Positions 8,292 through 17,673 of a DNA stretch of 64,000 nt are shown here, one piece after another (the stretch's first letter is position 1; every line of letters starts with the position of its first letter). Made by a program: the position numbers and the translations under genes. Origin of the DNA: Bowmanella pacifica (GTDB taxonomy: Bacteria > Pseudomonadota > Gammaproteobacteria > Enterobacterales > Alteromonadaceae); assembly GCF_014645355.1 (NCBI RefSeq), contig NZ_BMLS01000009.1, positions 62,001 through 126,000 of the forward strand. The letters run 5' to 3'. Under the pieces are notes generated by a model, which had not been told where the DNA came from, ran no database searches, and saw only the letters and a list, made by a program, of their open reading frames with translations.

Positions 8292-9974
8292 TTAATCTTG
8301 CTTGGCAGCGGCTTCACTGGCCTTGTGTTTAACGATCACAGACCAAGCCTCGAGCATCACCAACACGCTGACAACCAAAACAATCAAGTCCAACCCTACC
8401 AGCAGCCAATTGCCCTGCTGGTAGTACTCACCAAGCTTGATCACACCGGCAAAGAACGCCATCACTAACACAAAGCTCATGGGGATCAGAGTATAAATGG
8501 CGGGGCGACCGGCTTTTATCAGCATCACCGAAATCACCAGCAAGGTCAGACTGGCCAGGATCTGGTTGGTGGAGCCAAACAATGGCCAGATAATCATGCC
8601 GCCACTGCCGGAGGAACCTCCAGCACCAAAGGCCAACAACAAACAGCAACCTACCGCCAACAAAGTAGCAATAATGCCGTTTCTCAGCGCACTGACCTGA
8701 TAGATCTCACCCCATTCTTGAATAATGTAACGCTGCAAGCGCACACCGGAGTCCATAGTAGTGCCGGCAAACAGCACCACCATTACCGCCAACAAGGTGG
8801 AAGAAATTTCCACCGACAGTCCCCAGCCGCTTTGAATAAGATTGGCGCCACCGGTAATAAAGGCATTAACACTCCCCGCCCCTAAGTGGCTGTATACCTC
8901 ATGCCATTCCTCTGGCGAAGCGGCCAGCATGACGCCGCTTACCGCCACCAGCGTAATCAAGGCCAGGCATCCTTCACCCACGGCGCCCAGATAACCTACA
9001 AAGCGGCCATCGGTTTCTTTATCCAGCTGTTTTGAGCTGGTACCGGAAGAGACAATACCGTGAAAGCCCGATACCGCACCACAGGCTATAGTGACAAAGA
9101 GCAGCGGTATAATACTGGGCGTATCTACCGCGGTCTGGGTATTAAAGGCCGGTGCGGTAATATCCGGCATAGACACAAATACCGCCCCATATAACAACAC
9201 CAAGCCCACCAACAGTTGCATACCGTTGATAAAATCCCGTGGTTGCAACAGCATCCACACAGGCAACAACGACGCGATAGCCGCGTAAATAAACAGAATA
9301 ATGATCCAGTTGGCCTTATCGGTCAGACCAAACATCTCGGTAGGCAGCGCTAATGGCATATCACTGCCCACGGCGATGCTGTAGTACAGCACCCCAACGC
9401 CCACCAAACAGAGCGGGATCAACGGCACCTTGCGTTTCAGCAACTGACCAATAATCAGGGCCACCACTATTGCGGCCCAGGCAGGAAACACCGCCTGCGG
9501 CTGTGACACAAAGGAATTGGCAATCACCACACCAAAGACCGCGTTGACCATCAGCAGCACCAAAAACACCACCACCATAAAGAGCGAGCGGGTACGCTTG
9601 CCAATCACAGATTCGGATAGCGCGCCCATGGATTTGCCCTTATTGCGGGCGCTGGCCCACAGTGCCCCCATATCATGCACCCCGGCAAAAAAGATGGTGC
9701 CCAACACCACCCACAACACCGCCGGCACCCAGCCCCAATAAACCGCAATGGCCGGACCAACAATAGGTGCGGCTCCCGCCACTGAGGTAAAATGGTGCCC
9801 CCAGAGCACCACTTTATTGGTGGGCACATAGTCCACACCATCTTCCAGCTCATGGGCAGGGGTGATAAATCGGTCGTCCATGCCAAAGATTTTTTCAGCA
9901 ATAAACTTTGAATAAAACAACCAGCCGAGCAACATGCCGACCAAGCCGAGTAACACGATAGTGACGGATTGCAT
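8292..9974 (-). CDS. cstA: CstA family carbon starvation/pyruvate transporter
   Basis: Polytopic inner-membrane transporter of 560 residues in the CstA/BtsT family, whose E. coli members import pyruvate (and peptides) during carbon limitation. The family signature GHHFTSVAGAAPIVGPAIAVYWGW is around residues 59-82 (shown here in part), followed by about 15 hydrophobic helices, GTSSKQL and the GGMIIWPLFGSTNQILA segment. It is shorter than the roughly 700-residue E. coli proteins and fits the compact CstA subgroup. The start at 9974 has AGGA nine bases upstream; an upstream ATG-like start at 10007 lacks one. Divergent from xthA. Confidence 0.88.
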   Translation of the reverse strand: MQSVTIVLLGLVGMLLGWLFYSKFIAEKIFGMDDRFITPAHELEDGVDYVPTNKVVLWGHHFTSVAGAAPIVGPAIAVYWGWVPAVLWVVLGTIFFAGVHDMGALWASARNKGKSMGALSESVIGKRTRSLFMVVVFLVLLMVNAVFGVVIANSFVSQPQAVFPAWAAIVVALIIGQLLKRKVPLIPLCLVGVGVLYYSIAVGSDMPLALPTEMFGLTDKANWIIILFIYAAIASLLPVWMLLQPRDFINGMQLLVGLVLLYGAVFVSMPDITAPAFNTQTAVDTPSIIPLLFVTIACGAVSGFHGIVSSGTSSKQLDKETDGRFVGYLGAVGEGCLALITLVAVSGVMLAASPEEWHEVYSHLGAGSVNAFITGGANLIQSGWGLSVEISSTLLAVMVVLFAGTTMDSGVRLQRYIIQEWGEIYQVSALRNGIIATLLAVGCCLLLAFGAGGSSGSGGMIIWPLFGSTNQILASLTLLVISVMLIKAGRPAIYTLIPMSFVLVMAFFAGVIKLGEYYQQGNWLLVGLDLIVLVVSVLVMLEAWSVIVKHKASEAAAKQD

Positions 9975-10144
9975 AGCAAGATTCCTGTGAAAGCCTGTGT
10001 TAACCATATCAGGTTAGGCTGAAATGTCTCTGCTGCTTTGGTCATACCTGCTGTTGAGCAACCCGTCGATTTGATGGGTTTTCGGGGTGATGACGCCCTA
10101 GGGATTTGCTAACATAAGCCCATTCTTTTCCAAGTGACCATCCC

Positions 10145-10951
10145 ATGAAATTTATCTCTTTTAATATCAATGGACTACGCGCAAGACTTCATCAACTTCA
10201 GGCACTCATCGACAAGCATCAACCCGATGTCATCGGCCTGCAGGAAACCAAAGTACATGACGACATGTTTCCACGCGCAGATGTAGAAGCCATGGGCTAT
10301 CAGGTAAGCTTTTTCGGGCAGAAAGGTCACTATGGTGTGGCGCTGTTAAGTAAGCAACAACCGCTGGACGTGCAATACGGGTTTCCCGGTGATGAACCCG
10401 ATGCACAACGCCGTATGATCATGGCCACCTACCAAATGGAAGACGGCAGCCAGGTTCGGGTGTTAAACGGTTATTTCCCCCAGGGAGAGAGCCAGGATCA
10501 TGAAACCAAGTACCCTGCCAAGCGTAAGTTCTATGCGGACTTACAAGACTACCTGACCGGTCATCACAACCCGGAAGAAAAGTTAATTGTCATGGGCGAT
10601 GTGAATATCTCCCATCAGGATCAGGATATTGGCATAGGTGAACCCAATCGCCTGCGTTGGCTGAAGACCGGCAAATGCAGCTTCCTGCCAGAAGAGCGCG
10701 AGTGGCTGAATCATTTATTGGGCTGGGGACTGACCGACAGTTTCCGTAGCTTGCACCCGGAAGTTGCCGACCAATACAGCTGGTTTGACTACCGCTCCAA
10801 AGGCTTTGATGACAATCGCGGTCTGCGTATTGACCTGATTCTGGCAACCCCCAGCTTGCATGCGCAATTGGTTGAAGCCGGTATTGATTACGAACTTCGC
10901 GGTATTGAAAAGCCGTCTGACCATGCGCCCATCTGGGCCGTTTACCGGTAA
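10145..10951 (+). CDS. xthA: Exodeoxyribonuclease III
   Basis: DNA-repair AP endonuclease and 3'-5' exonuclease of 268 residues. Conserved metal and catalytic positions are present: FNINGLRAR at 6-14, LQETK near 34-38, GDVNISH near 150, DLIL near 228 and the C-terminal SDHAPIW with the catalytic His. Length matches E. coli XthA. It heads a tight three-gene plus-strand unit with the CbiM-like membrane protein and a lipoprotein; the partners are not DNA-repair genes, so the linkage may be only positional. Confidence 0.95.
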   Translation: MKFISFNINGLRARLHQLQALIDKHQPDVIGLQETKVHDDMFPRADVEAMGYQVSFFGQKGHYGVALLSKQQPLDVQYGFPGDEPDAQRRMIMATYQMEDGSQVRVLNGYFPQGESQDHETKYPAKRKFYADLQDYLTGHHNPEEKLIVMGDVNISHQDQDIGIGEPNRLRWLKTGKCSFLPEEREWLNHLLGWGLTDSFRSLHPEVADQYSWFDYRSKGFDDNRGLRIDLILATPSLHAQLVEAGIDYELRGIEKPSDHAPIWAVYR

Positions 10952-10957
10952 GCGCCG

Positions 10958-11614
10958 GTGTTAGACAATCTAACCTTATTGCAGAGTCTGGCCTGGGTGG
11001 GTTACCTGGGCCTGATGCTAAGCCTGTTTAAAAGCGCACCACCACGGCAGTTATTACACGACAAACACAGCCAACATCTGATTTTTGGTTCGGCGGCCTG
11101 TTTGTTTGTGCTGTGGCTGTTCAGGGCGGGAATTTATGACGGCCTGAGTGTGCACTTTTTATGGCTGTCTGCGCTTCCACTGGTTCTGGGCCTTAGAAGA
11201 GCATTGCTCAGTAGCTTTCTAGCGCTGGCCGGTATCACGCTAGTAGGCAAGGAAAGTTGGAGTATGTTTGGTGTTAACGGCCTGCTTGGGGTCAGTGTAC
11301 CGCTGGCCGTGGCCTACCTTATTTATAACCTGTCGTTTCATAAGCTGCCGCGACATGTGTTTATCTATATTTTCCTGTGTGCCTTTATACCTGGGGCGCT
11401 GCTTATCACCCTGAAGATGTTTCTGATGGGTGGGTATTTCTTCCTCGACGGCATTCACCAATGGGATGTGGTAGTAGATAACTACCTATTGCTAATCCCG
11501 CTTATGCTATTCCCGGAAGCCATGCTTAATGGTATGACTATTACCTTGCTTATCATTTATTGCCCGACTTGGGTCTACACCTTTTACGATAAATATTACA
11601 TCAAGGATAAATGA
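10958..11614 (+). CDS. CbiM-like energy-coupling factor permease family membrane protein
   Basis: A 218-residue protein with six to seven hydrophobic helices. The C-terminal half (YNLSFHKLPRHVFIYIF, then PEAMLNGMTITLLIIY) resembles the shortened CbiM/ECF-permease proteins found alone in marine gammaproteobacteria. The metal-binding N-terminal His motif of true cobalt or nickel CbiM is missing, so metal transport is doubtful. The start is GTG, 6 bp after the xthA stop, with a weak ribosome binding site. Its stop is 1 bp before the next gene's ATG. Confidence 0.6.
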   Translation: MLDNLTLLQSLAWVGYLGLMLSLFKSAPPRQLLHDKHSQHLIFGSAACLFVLWLFRAGIYDGLSVHFLWLSALPLVLGLRRALLSSFLALAGITLVGKESWSMFGVNGLLGVSVPLAVAYLIYNLSFHKLPRHVFIYIFLCAFIPGALLITLKMFLMGGYFFLDGIHQWDVVVDNYLLLIPLMLFPEAMLNGMTITLLIIYCPTWVYTFYDKYYIKDK

Positions 11615-11615
11615 C

Positions 11616-12920
11616 ATGTTGAAATGCCCGCTATTGCTGTGTTCCAGCTTGCTTGCACTCAGTGCCTGCCAACCATCAACCACACAGCAATCGCGGCAAC
11701 AAAGCTCCCCTCCCAACCAAGAAGCGCAGAGCTTTTATAAACAAAGCGTTGATGTTTTTCCGTACCAACCAGTCGATCTAACAGCGCCTTATATAGACTG
11801 CCCACTGACAGTACAAGAGCCATCAGAACAATATCAAACTGCTGCACAAAGCGACTATTCGACACCTGGCTGGGAGCAACGTGTCGCTGCCGACTGGCAG
11901 TTCTTTGGCAACAACAATGACAAAGGCCGCTTATTGGTTATTGACCAAAGACTGACAGACGATGGCATGACCTATCGCTATCTGGCCAACGGTAACAGCC
12001 AAAACGAACGCTACGAACCCTGGAGTTCATCCAAAGTGATGGCGATCACCGGTGCCATAAGCCAAGCCCGTCAGGCTGGCGTTGGCGCCAACAGTTTGGC
12101 CGGCGAAGTGCCCATCGCTGATCTGATCACCAGCATTCACACCTATTTTCCCTTTGGCATGGCCGATGGAAACTCCAATGCTATCGCCTCTTACTTTATC
12201 AATGTTAGTGGCCGCGATTATCTGACCGGCTTGTTTCATGATGATTGGCTTAAACTCAGTAACCCGGATATTTACCTGCGGGGCGCTTACGGCAGCGTGC
12301 TATTTGATCCCGACAGCGATAACTGGCAGGACAGAGCCACCAAACAGCAGGCAAGTATGCCGCGTCTGACCGACAACCAGCAGGACCCAGGCTATCTGGA
12401 TTATCGCTGCGATACCTGCGGCCTGACGGGTAATAAACCCATGACCACGCTGGCCCAAGCTGAATGGCTAAAGCGCCTTGCCAATCATATGGCCGAGCCT
12501 TCCACCCGTCACCCAGACTTGCAGGAAGAAGATATCCGCACGCTGTTTTACGGTACAGGGCATTCTGATGTTACCCACCAGTATGGCGGCATGTTAATGG
12601 GCATTTCTAACCTGGTGGCCGACGCCATCGCCAAACAAATAGACGCTCCTGGAGATAACCGAACCAAGCTAAACCAGATAAGTAGCGGCAAATGGCGTAT
12701 TTTTCAGAAGCTAGGCTCAGGCCCAAGCGAAACACGCAAACGCGCCGAAATGGTGATGCTGGCCCATGTTTGCCTGCCTGAATATCAGGGAGGACGCGCA
12801 TTTACCCTGGCCGCACAGGCCAGTGTCGACGGTTATGAGGAATGGCAGGTGAGCGAGGCGGCCATAAAACTGCAGGCGTTGCTGGATAACGGCATGGCCC
12901 GCTTGCTAAGCCCCCCATAA
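11616..12920 (+). CDS. Lipoprotein with a beta-lactamase/transpeptidase-like motif set
   Basis: A 434-residue exported lipoprotein, with lipobox LSAC and Cys18 as lipid site. No named family is recognised with certainty. SSSK at residues 137-140 looks like the SxxK of serine beta-lactamases and penicillin-binding proteins; DGN-SNAIA at 184-191 resembles the SDN region with Asp in place of Ser; KLGSG at 365-369 resembles the KTG strand. Spacing of about 47 and 180 residues fits a class A-like fold with insertions. CDTC at 265-268 could be a disulfide. The role may be in cell-wall or unknown ester chemistry. It is the last gene of the xthA unit. Confidence 0.5.
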   Translation: MLKCPLLLCSSLLALSACQPSTTQQSRQQSSPPNQEAQSFYKQSVDVFPYQPVDLTAPYIDCPLTVQEPSEQYQTAAQSDYSTPGWEQRVAADWQFFGNNNDKGRLLVIDQRLTDDGMTYRYLANGNSQNERYEPWSSSKVMAITGAISQARQAGVGANSLAGEVPIADLITSIHTYFPFGMADGNSNAIASYFINVSGRDYLTGLFHDDWLKLSNPDIYLRGAYGSVLFDPDSDNWQDRATKQQASMPRLTDNQQDPGYLDYRCDTCGLTGNKPMTTLAQAEWLKRLANHMAEPSTRHPDLQEEDIRTLFYGTGHSDVTHQYGGMLMGISNLVADAIAKQIDAPGDNRTKLNQISSGKWRIFQKLGSGPSETRKRAEMVMLAHVCLPEYQGGRAFTLAAQASVDGYEEWQVSEAAIKLQALLDNGMARLLSPP

Positions 12921-13073
12921 AAGCCGGTATTAGGTAAGCTGTGCATCAGTTTATCTATCGCCCAAATACATAGCCGGCAACATCATCTGGCAAGAAGCAG
13001 GATGGTCAAGTAAAAGCTTATGCCTTGGGTATAAGGTGAGCCGGTTAGGTATACATAAGGTACTGCGAAGCGG

Positions 13074-13102
13074 TTAGACTATTTGCGCACTTGCTTTAGA
13101 AT
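13074..13102 (+). promoter_or_regulatory. Probable sigma-70 promoter of the diguanylate cyclase gene
   Basis: TTAGAC at 13074-13079 and TAGAAT at 13097-13102 with a 17-bp spacer, about 50 bp upstream of the GTG start. Found by eye in an otherwise empty 230-bp gap. Confidence 0.45.
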
Positions 13103-13150
13103 GGGGCCGCATTATGCCGCTGCGAACCGCAAAGCCATAAGGAGAGCCTG

Positions 13151-14392
13151 GTGCAGAATCTGCAGTTACTGGCCAAACGCGCCATCCCTGCCCTGATACT
13201 GTTGTATATTAGCACCCTGGTGGCACAGAGTGCCCATCCCCTGCTGATCAAATGGTCCAGTCAACTCAGTTACCTGCCGCTGATTGCCCTGGCCATTGCA
13301 GGCTTAATCGCCCTGCAGTTTTCCCGCAGTCGCATGGCCTTATTCAGCTTGATGCTGATGCTGCCTTATATGGCGCAGCTCTGGCCTGATATAAGTTGGC
13401 TTAAGCACGACTCGCCCCCTTTACCTTTATTGCTAATGGCCAGCATGGTCTGGCTGATATGGGACAAAGACCGTGGCTTTGCCTTACCTAATGCCCTGCT
13501 TAGCATTACCCAGGTGGTCATTGCTGCAAGCGCTGTCTATCTTATCTTTCAGCAACTAAATGCCCAGCCTTTGGACTGGCTAACCAGCTTAGTATCCTGG
13601 CTGCCACAGCGCTATCTGTCGGCCTACAGCCCGCTGGAAGCAGCCTTGTATGTTACCTTGCTGATTATCGCGCTGATACGGGTTGGCCTCAGGCCGACCA
13701 ATAACCACTGCGCCCTGTTTGTCAGCCTGTTGCTTCTGCCTATGCTGCAATACCCTGGCAAACAACAACTCCTGATCAGCCAGTTGGCGCTTTTAACCAT
13801 GGCGGTGTTATTTCTGTTTAGCGTGATCATGGACAGCCATAACATGGCCTTTCGTGACGAGTTGACCGGTATTCCGTCACGTCGCGCCCTGATGCAATAT
13901 GTGCAAACCCTGGGTAAAAAATACGTGGTGGTGATGGCCGATATTGACCACTTTAAGTCATTCAACGATACCTACGGTCATGATGTGGGCGATCAGGTAC
14001 TGCGCCTGGTGGCCAGCCGTATGACCAAGGTTACCGGAGGTGGCAAGGCATTTCGTTACGGCGGTGAGGAATTTACTATTATCTTCCCACGTAAAGAGCC
14101 GGCAGAAATCAAAGCACATTTAGAAGCCCTGCGCGAAGATATTGCCAATTACAAAATGGTGATACGGGGCCCGGACAGGCCGGCGAAAAAAACCAAACAA
14201 ACCGCCCAATCACGCACTAAGGCTAAAACTAAGGACAGCACCGCCAAACAAAGCGTGCAGGTGACCTGTAGCTTTGGTGTGGCACCGCGTAGTCAGACCA
14301 GCAGTGAGTTTATGGCAGTAATGAAACAGGCCGACCAGGCGTTATATGATGCCAAAAAAGCCGGCCGGAACTGTGTGAAAAGCCGCGCCTGA
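13151..14392 (+). CDS. Membrane-bound diguanylate cyclase
   Basis: Makes c-di-GMP from two GTP. Of 413 residues, about 1-228 form six to seven hydrophobic helices with no recognised MASE family. The GGDEF domain spans about 234-413, with the active-site loop GGEEF at 304-308 and DxD-type metal residues in MADIDHFK. There is no RxxD inhibitory site five residues before GGEEF, so product inhibition is unlikely. A Lys/Thr-rich insert at about 345-365 interrupts the domain before SFGVA. The start is GTG with GGAGAG ahead. It converges on the esterase gene with 1 bp between. Confidence 0.9.
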   Translation: MQNLQLLAKRAIPALILLYISTLVAQSAHPLLIKWSSQLSYLPLIALAIAGLIALQFSRSRMALFSLMLMLPYMAQLWPDISWLKHDSPPLPLLLMASMVWLIWDKDRGFALPNALLSITQVVIAASAVYLIFQQLNAQPLDWLTSLVSWLPQRYLSAYSPLEAALYVTLLIIALIRVGLRPTNNHCALFVSLLLLPMLQYPGKQQLLISQLALLTMAVLFLFSVIMDSHNMAFRDELTGIPSRRALMQYVQTLGKKYVVVMADIDHFKSFNDTYGHDVGDQVLRLVASRMTKVTGGGKAFRYGGEEFTIIFPRKEPAEIKAHLEALREDIANYKMVIRGPDRPAKKTKQTAQSRTKAKTKDSTAKQSVQVTCSFGVAPRSQTSSEFMAVMKQADQALYDAKKAGRNCVKSRA

Positions 14393-14393
14393 A

Positions 14394-15227
14394 TCAGGGC
14401 GCGGTCTCTGTGGGTGTCATTGAAGCAGAGAGATAACGGGACAAAAACTCGGCCTGTAAACCTATACTCCCGGCCCAGTAAGGCCAGTTATGGCCGCCTG
14501 GCTGCTCTATGTAAGTGTGGGCTATCCCCTTATCCAACAAGGCTTGATGCAAGCGCCGGTTGGCGGCCAGGAAAAAGTCCTCAACGCCGCAATCAATAAT
14601 CAGTGCCAGGTTATGCTGTTTAAAGCCGTCGACTCGATTCACAATAGCGTTTTGCATCCAAACGCCTTGCTGCTCAAGCGGGTTGCCCAACACCTCATTC
14701 AGCCCCCATTTGCCCTCAAAGCCCCGAGGGTCAACGCCACCGCTGGTACTGCCGGCGGCAATAAACTCTGTGGGGTAGCTCAATGCAATATGCAAGGCAC
14801 CAAAGCCGCCCATACTCAATCCTGTGATAGCCCGGCCACTGCGCTGGGCCACTGTGCGAAAATGACTATCCAGATAAGCCGGAATTTCTTCGCCAATATA
14901 ACGGGTGTAGAGGCTATTGGTTTTAAACTGGCTGTCTACATACCAGCTATTAATATTGCCATCCGGCATCAAAATCAACATCTGATACCTGTCCGCCAGT
15001 GCTTCAACCTCTGTGCGCTCAGCCCAGTTCTGATAATTGCCACCATGACCATGCAGCAAATACAACACCGGATAACGCCGCTCGGATTGCTGGTAGCCAT
15101 CCGGCAAAACTAAGGTGGCCTTTTGGCTGATACCCATACTGGGGCTTTCTATGTCCAGTATCTGAACCTCATAGGCCGACGCCGTAAAACCGGCAAACAT
15201 CAGCCATGCCGTGATTATCCTTCTCAT
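14394..15227 (-). CDS. Exported alpha/beta-hydrolase esterase (esterase D-like)
   Basis: A 277-residue exported hydrolase of the PF00756 esterase family (related to S-formylglutathione hydrolase, mycolyltransferase and feruloyl esterases). Signal peptide: residues 1-18, likely cut after TASA. Oxyanion region LLHGHGGN at 58-64, nucleophile elbow GLSMGG at 136-141 with Ser138, and the C-terminal His in GGHNW. It is probably periplasmic or secreted, acting on an acyl ester; the substrate cannot be assigned. It stands alone on the minus strand. Confidence 0.85.
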   Translation of the reverse strand: MRRIITAWLMFAGFTASAYEVQILDIESPSMGISQKATLVLPDGYQQSERRYPVLYLLHGHGGNYQNWAERTEVEALADRYQMLILMPDGNINSWYVDSQFKTNSLYTRYIGEEIPAYLDSHFRTVAQRSGRAITGLSMGGFGALHIALSYPTEFIAAGSTSGGVDPRGFEGKWGLNEVLGNPLEQQGVWMQNAIVNRVDGFKQHNLALIIDCGVEDFFLAANRRLHQALLDKGIAHTYIEQPGGHNWPYWAGSIGLQAEFLSRYLSASMTPTETAP

Positions 15228-15380
15228 AGGGAATTCCTGTTAACACATTGTTTTGGGATAAGAATGCCTACCTAGTCAGTAGGCTCTCATCAGATTACTG
15301 CAGGTTTCTTGGCGCCATTTTTCTGACCGCAAGAAATAAAGCCGGCCCAGCTTAGCCAGCGAACCGGACAATGCCAAGTA

Positions 15381-16421
15381 CTATTGGCCGATGGAGCGCC
15401 CTGCACCGCGGGTTAAATAAGCCAGTAAGGCTTGTCTGGATTTATCATGGTAGTAATAGGCCCGCTGCGTATCCTTGGGATCCCAGGATACGTTTTCCAG
15501 TACAATCAGACTGATATTAAAATCGGGATAATAAGCCAGGGTAGAAATAAAACCCGGCACATAACCACTTTGGCTGTATTCACGCACCGGCTGGTCACTG
15601 ATTTGCACGCCAAACCCATGTCCTAATGTTCCCCAGCGATGCGGTTGCAACGATGATGAAGTGATCATCTGCCGATACGATTGCTTAGATAACAGCTTGC
15701 CCCGGTGCAAACAAAGATTCCAGCTCAGCAAATCCATGGCACTGGCCTGCACGCCGGAGCTGGCAATAAAATCATCCGGTATGCCAGTCAAGACAGGTAC
15801 CAGCTCCCCAGGCTGAAGTTCCATAAAACCTTTGGCCGATTGTGCGGTGGGCTTATCCAGGGCATAGGTGGTGCTGGTTTGCATCCGGCAGCGTTGCAGC
15901 ACCTCGTCGACCAGCTCTTGATAGGATTTTCCGGTGACGGATTCAAGAATATCGCCTGCCAAGTTATAACCAAGATTCTCATAGGCAAAGACCTCACCTT
16001 CCAGCCCTTGGTACCAATCACTGACAAACACGCCATCACTGTGACTGAGTAACTGCCGAATTGGCATTTTTGCCTGCCAGTGAGTTTGATATTCGGGTAA
16101 CCACTCTTCCACCTCATGACTGAGTGACAAATGCCCGGCATCCACTTCCTGCATAATTAACGCCGCAGTGATCTGTCTGGCAATGGCCCCCACGGTAAAA
16201 CGTTGGGTTTTATCTATGGGTTCGAACGCGCTATTTTCTGGCCAGTTAGCATGATGGCTAACTAGCAGTTTGTCGCCTTTGGCAACCAAGAGTACGCCAC
16301 TGAAAGGTCGTGGCGCCGACTCCTCGGTCTCAAACAGTCGATGAATAGACTCCAGTGCCCAGCTAGTAGACGCACAGCCCAACAGCACTGTAGCCAACAG
16401 GTGCCCCTTGCATCCTTTCAT
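15381..16421 (-). CDS. Beta-lactamase-fold protein with lost catalytic residues
   Basis: A 346-residue exported protein of the class C/AmpH-like serine hydrolase family. The family's FxIGSxxK motif reads FTVGAIARQ: residues 79-82 are AIAR where SxxK is expected, so both the nucleophile and the general base are replaced. The second motif YEN (147-149, YxN) is kept. The third, normally HxG or KTG, reads QSG at 284-286. The fold-defining LLSHSDGV, LGYNLAG and VPGF are intact. The N terminus has a signal peptide, possibly with lipobox LLGC. Likely a pseudoenzyme with a binding role; it is not frameshifted. Confidence 0.82.
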   Translation of the reverse strand: MKGCKGHLLATVLLGCASTSWALESIHRLFETEESAPRPFSGVLLVAKGDKLLVSHHANWPENSAFEPIDKTQRFTVGAIARQITAALIMQEVDAGHLSLSHEVEEWLPEYQTHWQAKMPIRQLLSHSDGVFVSDWYQGLEGEVFAYENLGYNLAGDILESVTGKSYQELVDEVLQRCRMQTSTTYALDKPTAQSAKGFMELQPGELVPVLTGIPDDFIASSGVQASAMDLLSWNLCLHRGKLLSKQSYRQMITSSSLQPHRWGTLGHGFGVQISDQPVREYSQSGYVPGFISTLAYYPDFNISLIVLENVSWDPKDTQRAYYYHDKSRQALLAYLTRGAGRSIGQ

Positions 16422-16577
16422 CCCTCGCTCCTACTTAATCTCTGTAATCTTCCAAGTCATCTCAGTGACATTAAGCGTCGTAACTCAGCACATACTTAAG
16501 AAAAAGATCTCAGCAACTGGCAGCAATAAGCTAGGAGAGAGAAAGGTCAGTGTGATGCACACCCGATGTATCAGACA

Positions 16578-16919
16578 CTAGAGTAGACGTTTGGCGTAAC
16601 TCTCCACATGCATATCCTGCACTTCTGCCGTAATGGAAAGAGGGCTGATACTGAGGTCACTGAGCTTAGCCAGCACGGCGTCGGTCAGCTGTTTTTTTTG
16701 CGCATCGGTACGCCCGGCAAGAATACGCAAATTGATATGCACAAAATCCGCCACCTGATCACCCACCATATAATAGTCACAGGCGATGGCACGGCTCTTA
16801 ATGGCTGAAGGCGTGAACAAACCAGACTCAACCGCTCCCTGATAAACAGCCTGCAGCAGGGTTTCAGGCATGATACGGCTTTCCAACGCCTTGGAATATT
16901 CAACAATACAATGTGGCAC
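16578..16919 (-). CDS. 5-carboxymethyl-2-hydroxymuconate delta-isomerase family protein
   Basis: A 113-residue member of the CHMI family in the tautomerase superfamily, which uses N-terminal proline as catalytic base. The GTG start at 16919 places Pro as residue 2 (PHCIVEYS), to become Pro1 after Met removal; an ATG-type start 51 codons upstream would destroy this and overlap the divergent regulator. SRAIACDYYMVGDQVADFVHI and the LAGRTDAQKKQL segment are typical of HpcD/CHMI. No other homoprotocatechuate genes are nearby, so the true substrate is unknown. Divergent from the Crp/Fnr gene. Confidence 0.85.
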   Translation of the reverse strand: MPHCIVEYSKALESRIMPETLLQAVYQGAVESGLFTPSAIKSRAIACDYYMVGDQVADFVHINLRILAGRTDAQKKQLTDAVLAKLSDLSISPLSITAEVQDMHVESYAKRLL

Positions 16920-17030
16920 GCTACGTCTCTGGTCAACAAATTGGAGCCACAACATAAATGCAATGACAGCGTTTAGCAACTGACATAAGCTGTACGGCCG
17001 CGGAACAAAAATCAAACAATTGGAAATGCT

Positions 17031-17633
17031 ATGCCGCAATTGGAAAAACTTCGCCATGCTCTTGGACAGCATATACAGCTGGATGATTCAGCCTGGCATG
17101 CCGCCGCCGATATGTTCAAAATCAAACCCTGGCAGGCCGGTGAGCATATTTTCCGAGCCGGCGAAGTGCCCAAACGCCTGTATTTTATACTGGAAGGCTT
17201 TGGCCGTTACTACTACCTGACACCTCAGGGCAAAGAATGTAATAAGTCTCTGACCCGTCCTGGCAGCCTGTTTGCCAGCATGCATAGTCTGATTGCTAAT
17301 CAGCCCAGTCCATTTGCTACCCAGGCGCTGACCGACAACTGCACGGCCTGTATCAGCTACCGACAACTGACCCACCTGGCCGATCACTACAGCGCCTGGA
17401 ATCTGCTCACCCGTATGTTGCTGGAAGGACTGGCGATTAAAAAAGAACGTCGCGAAGCCAGCTTTCTTATGCAGGATGCCCAGCAGCGTTATCAAGGATT
17501 TTTACGTGAATACGGCAGCGATGCCCAGCATTTCCCGCTTTACCAGGTCGCTCGGTACTTAGGTATTACCGATGTGGCACTGTCTCGTATTCGCGCCCGC
17601 ATGGGCTTAACCGAGGTTAAGGAAAGCGCCTGA
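17031..17633 (+). CDS. Crp/Fnr family transcriptional regulator
   Basis: A 200-residue regulator. A cyclic-nucleotide-binding-like beta barrel spans about residues 15-115, and a C-terminal helix-turn-helix about 160-195 (YQVARYLGITDVALSRIRARM). The Arg/Ser pair that binds cAMP phosphate in Crp is not evident, and there is no Fnr cysteine cluster, so the signal is unknown. It is divergent from the CHMI-like isomerase with about 110 bp between starts, making that gene a natural candidate target. A typical subgroup of small YeiL/Crp-like regulators. Confidence 0.85.
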   Translation: MPQLEKLRHALGQHIQLDDSAWHAAADMFKIKPWQAGEHIFRAGEVPKRLYFILEGFGRYYYLTPQGKECNKSLTRPGSLFASMHSLIANQPSPFATQALTDNCTACISYRQLTHLADHYSAWNLLTRMLLEGLAIKKERREASFLMQDAQQRYQGFLREYGSDAQHFPLYQVARYLGITDVALSRIRARMGLTEVKESA

Positions 17634-17673
17634 GGCCAGCTCACCTTACCTCGGTAAAATCAACCGCTCAGTA

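Noticed and set aside
16920-17072. 51-codon N-terminal extension of the CHMI-like isomerase
   Set aside because: It would bury the catalytic N-terminal proline and overlap the start of the divergent Crp/Fnr gene.
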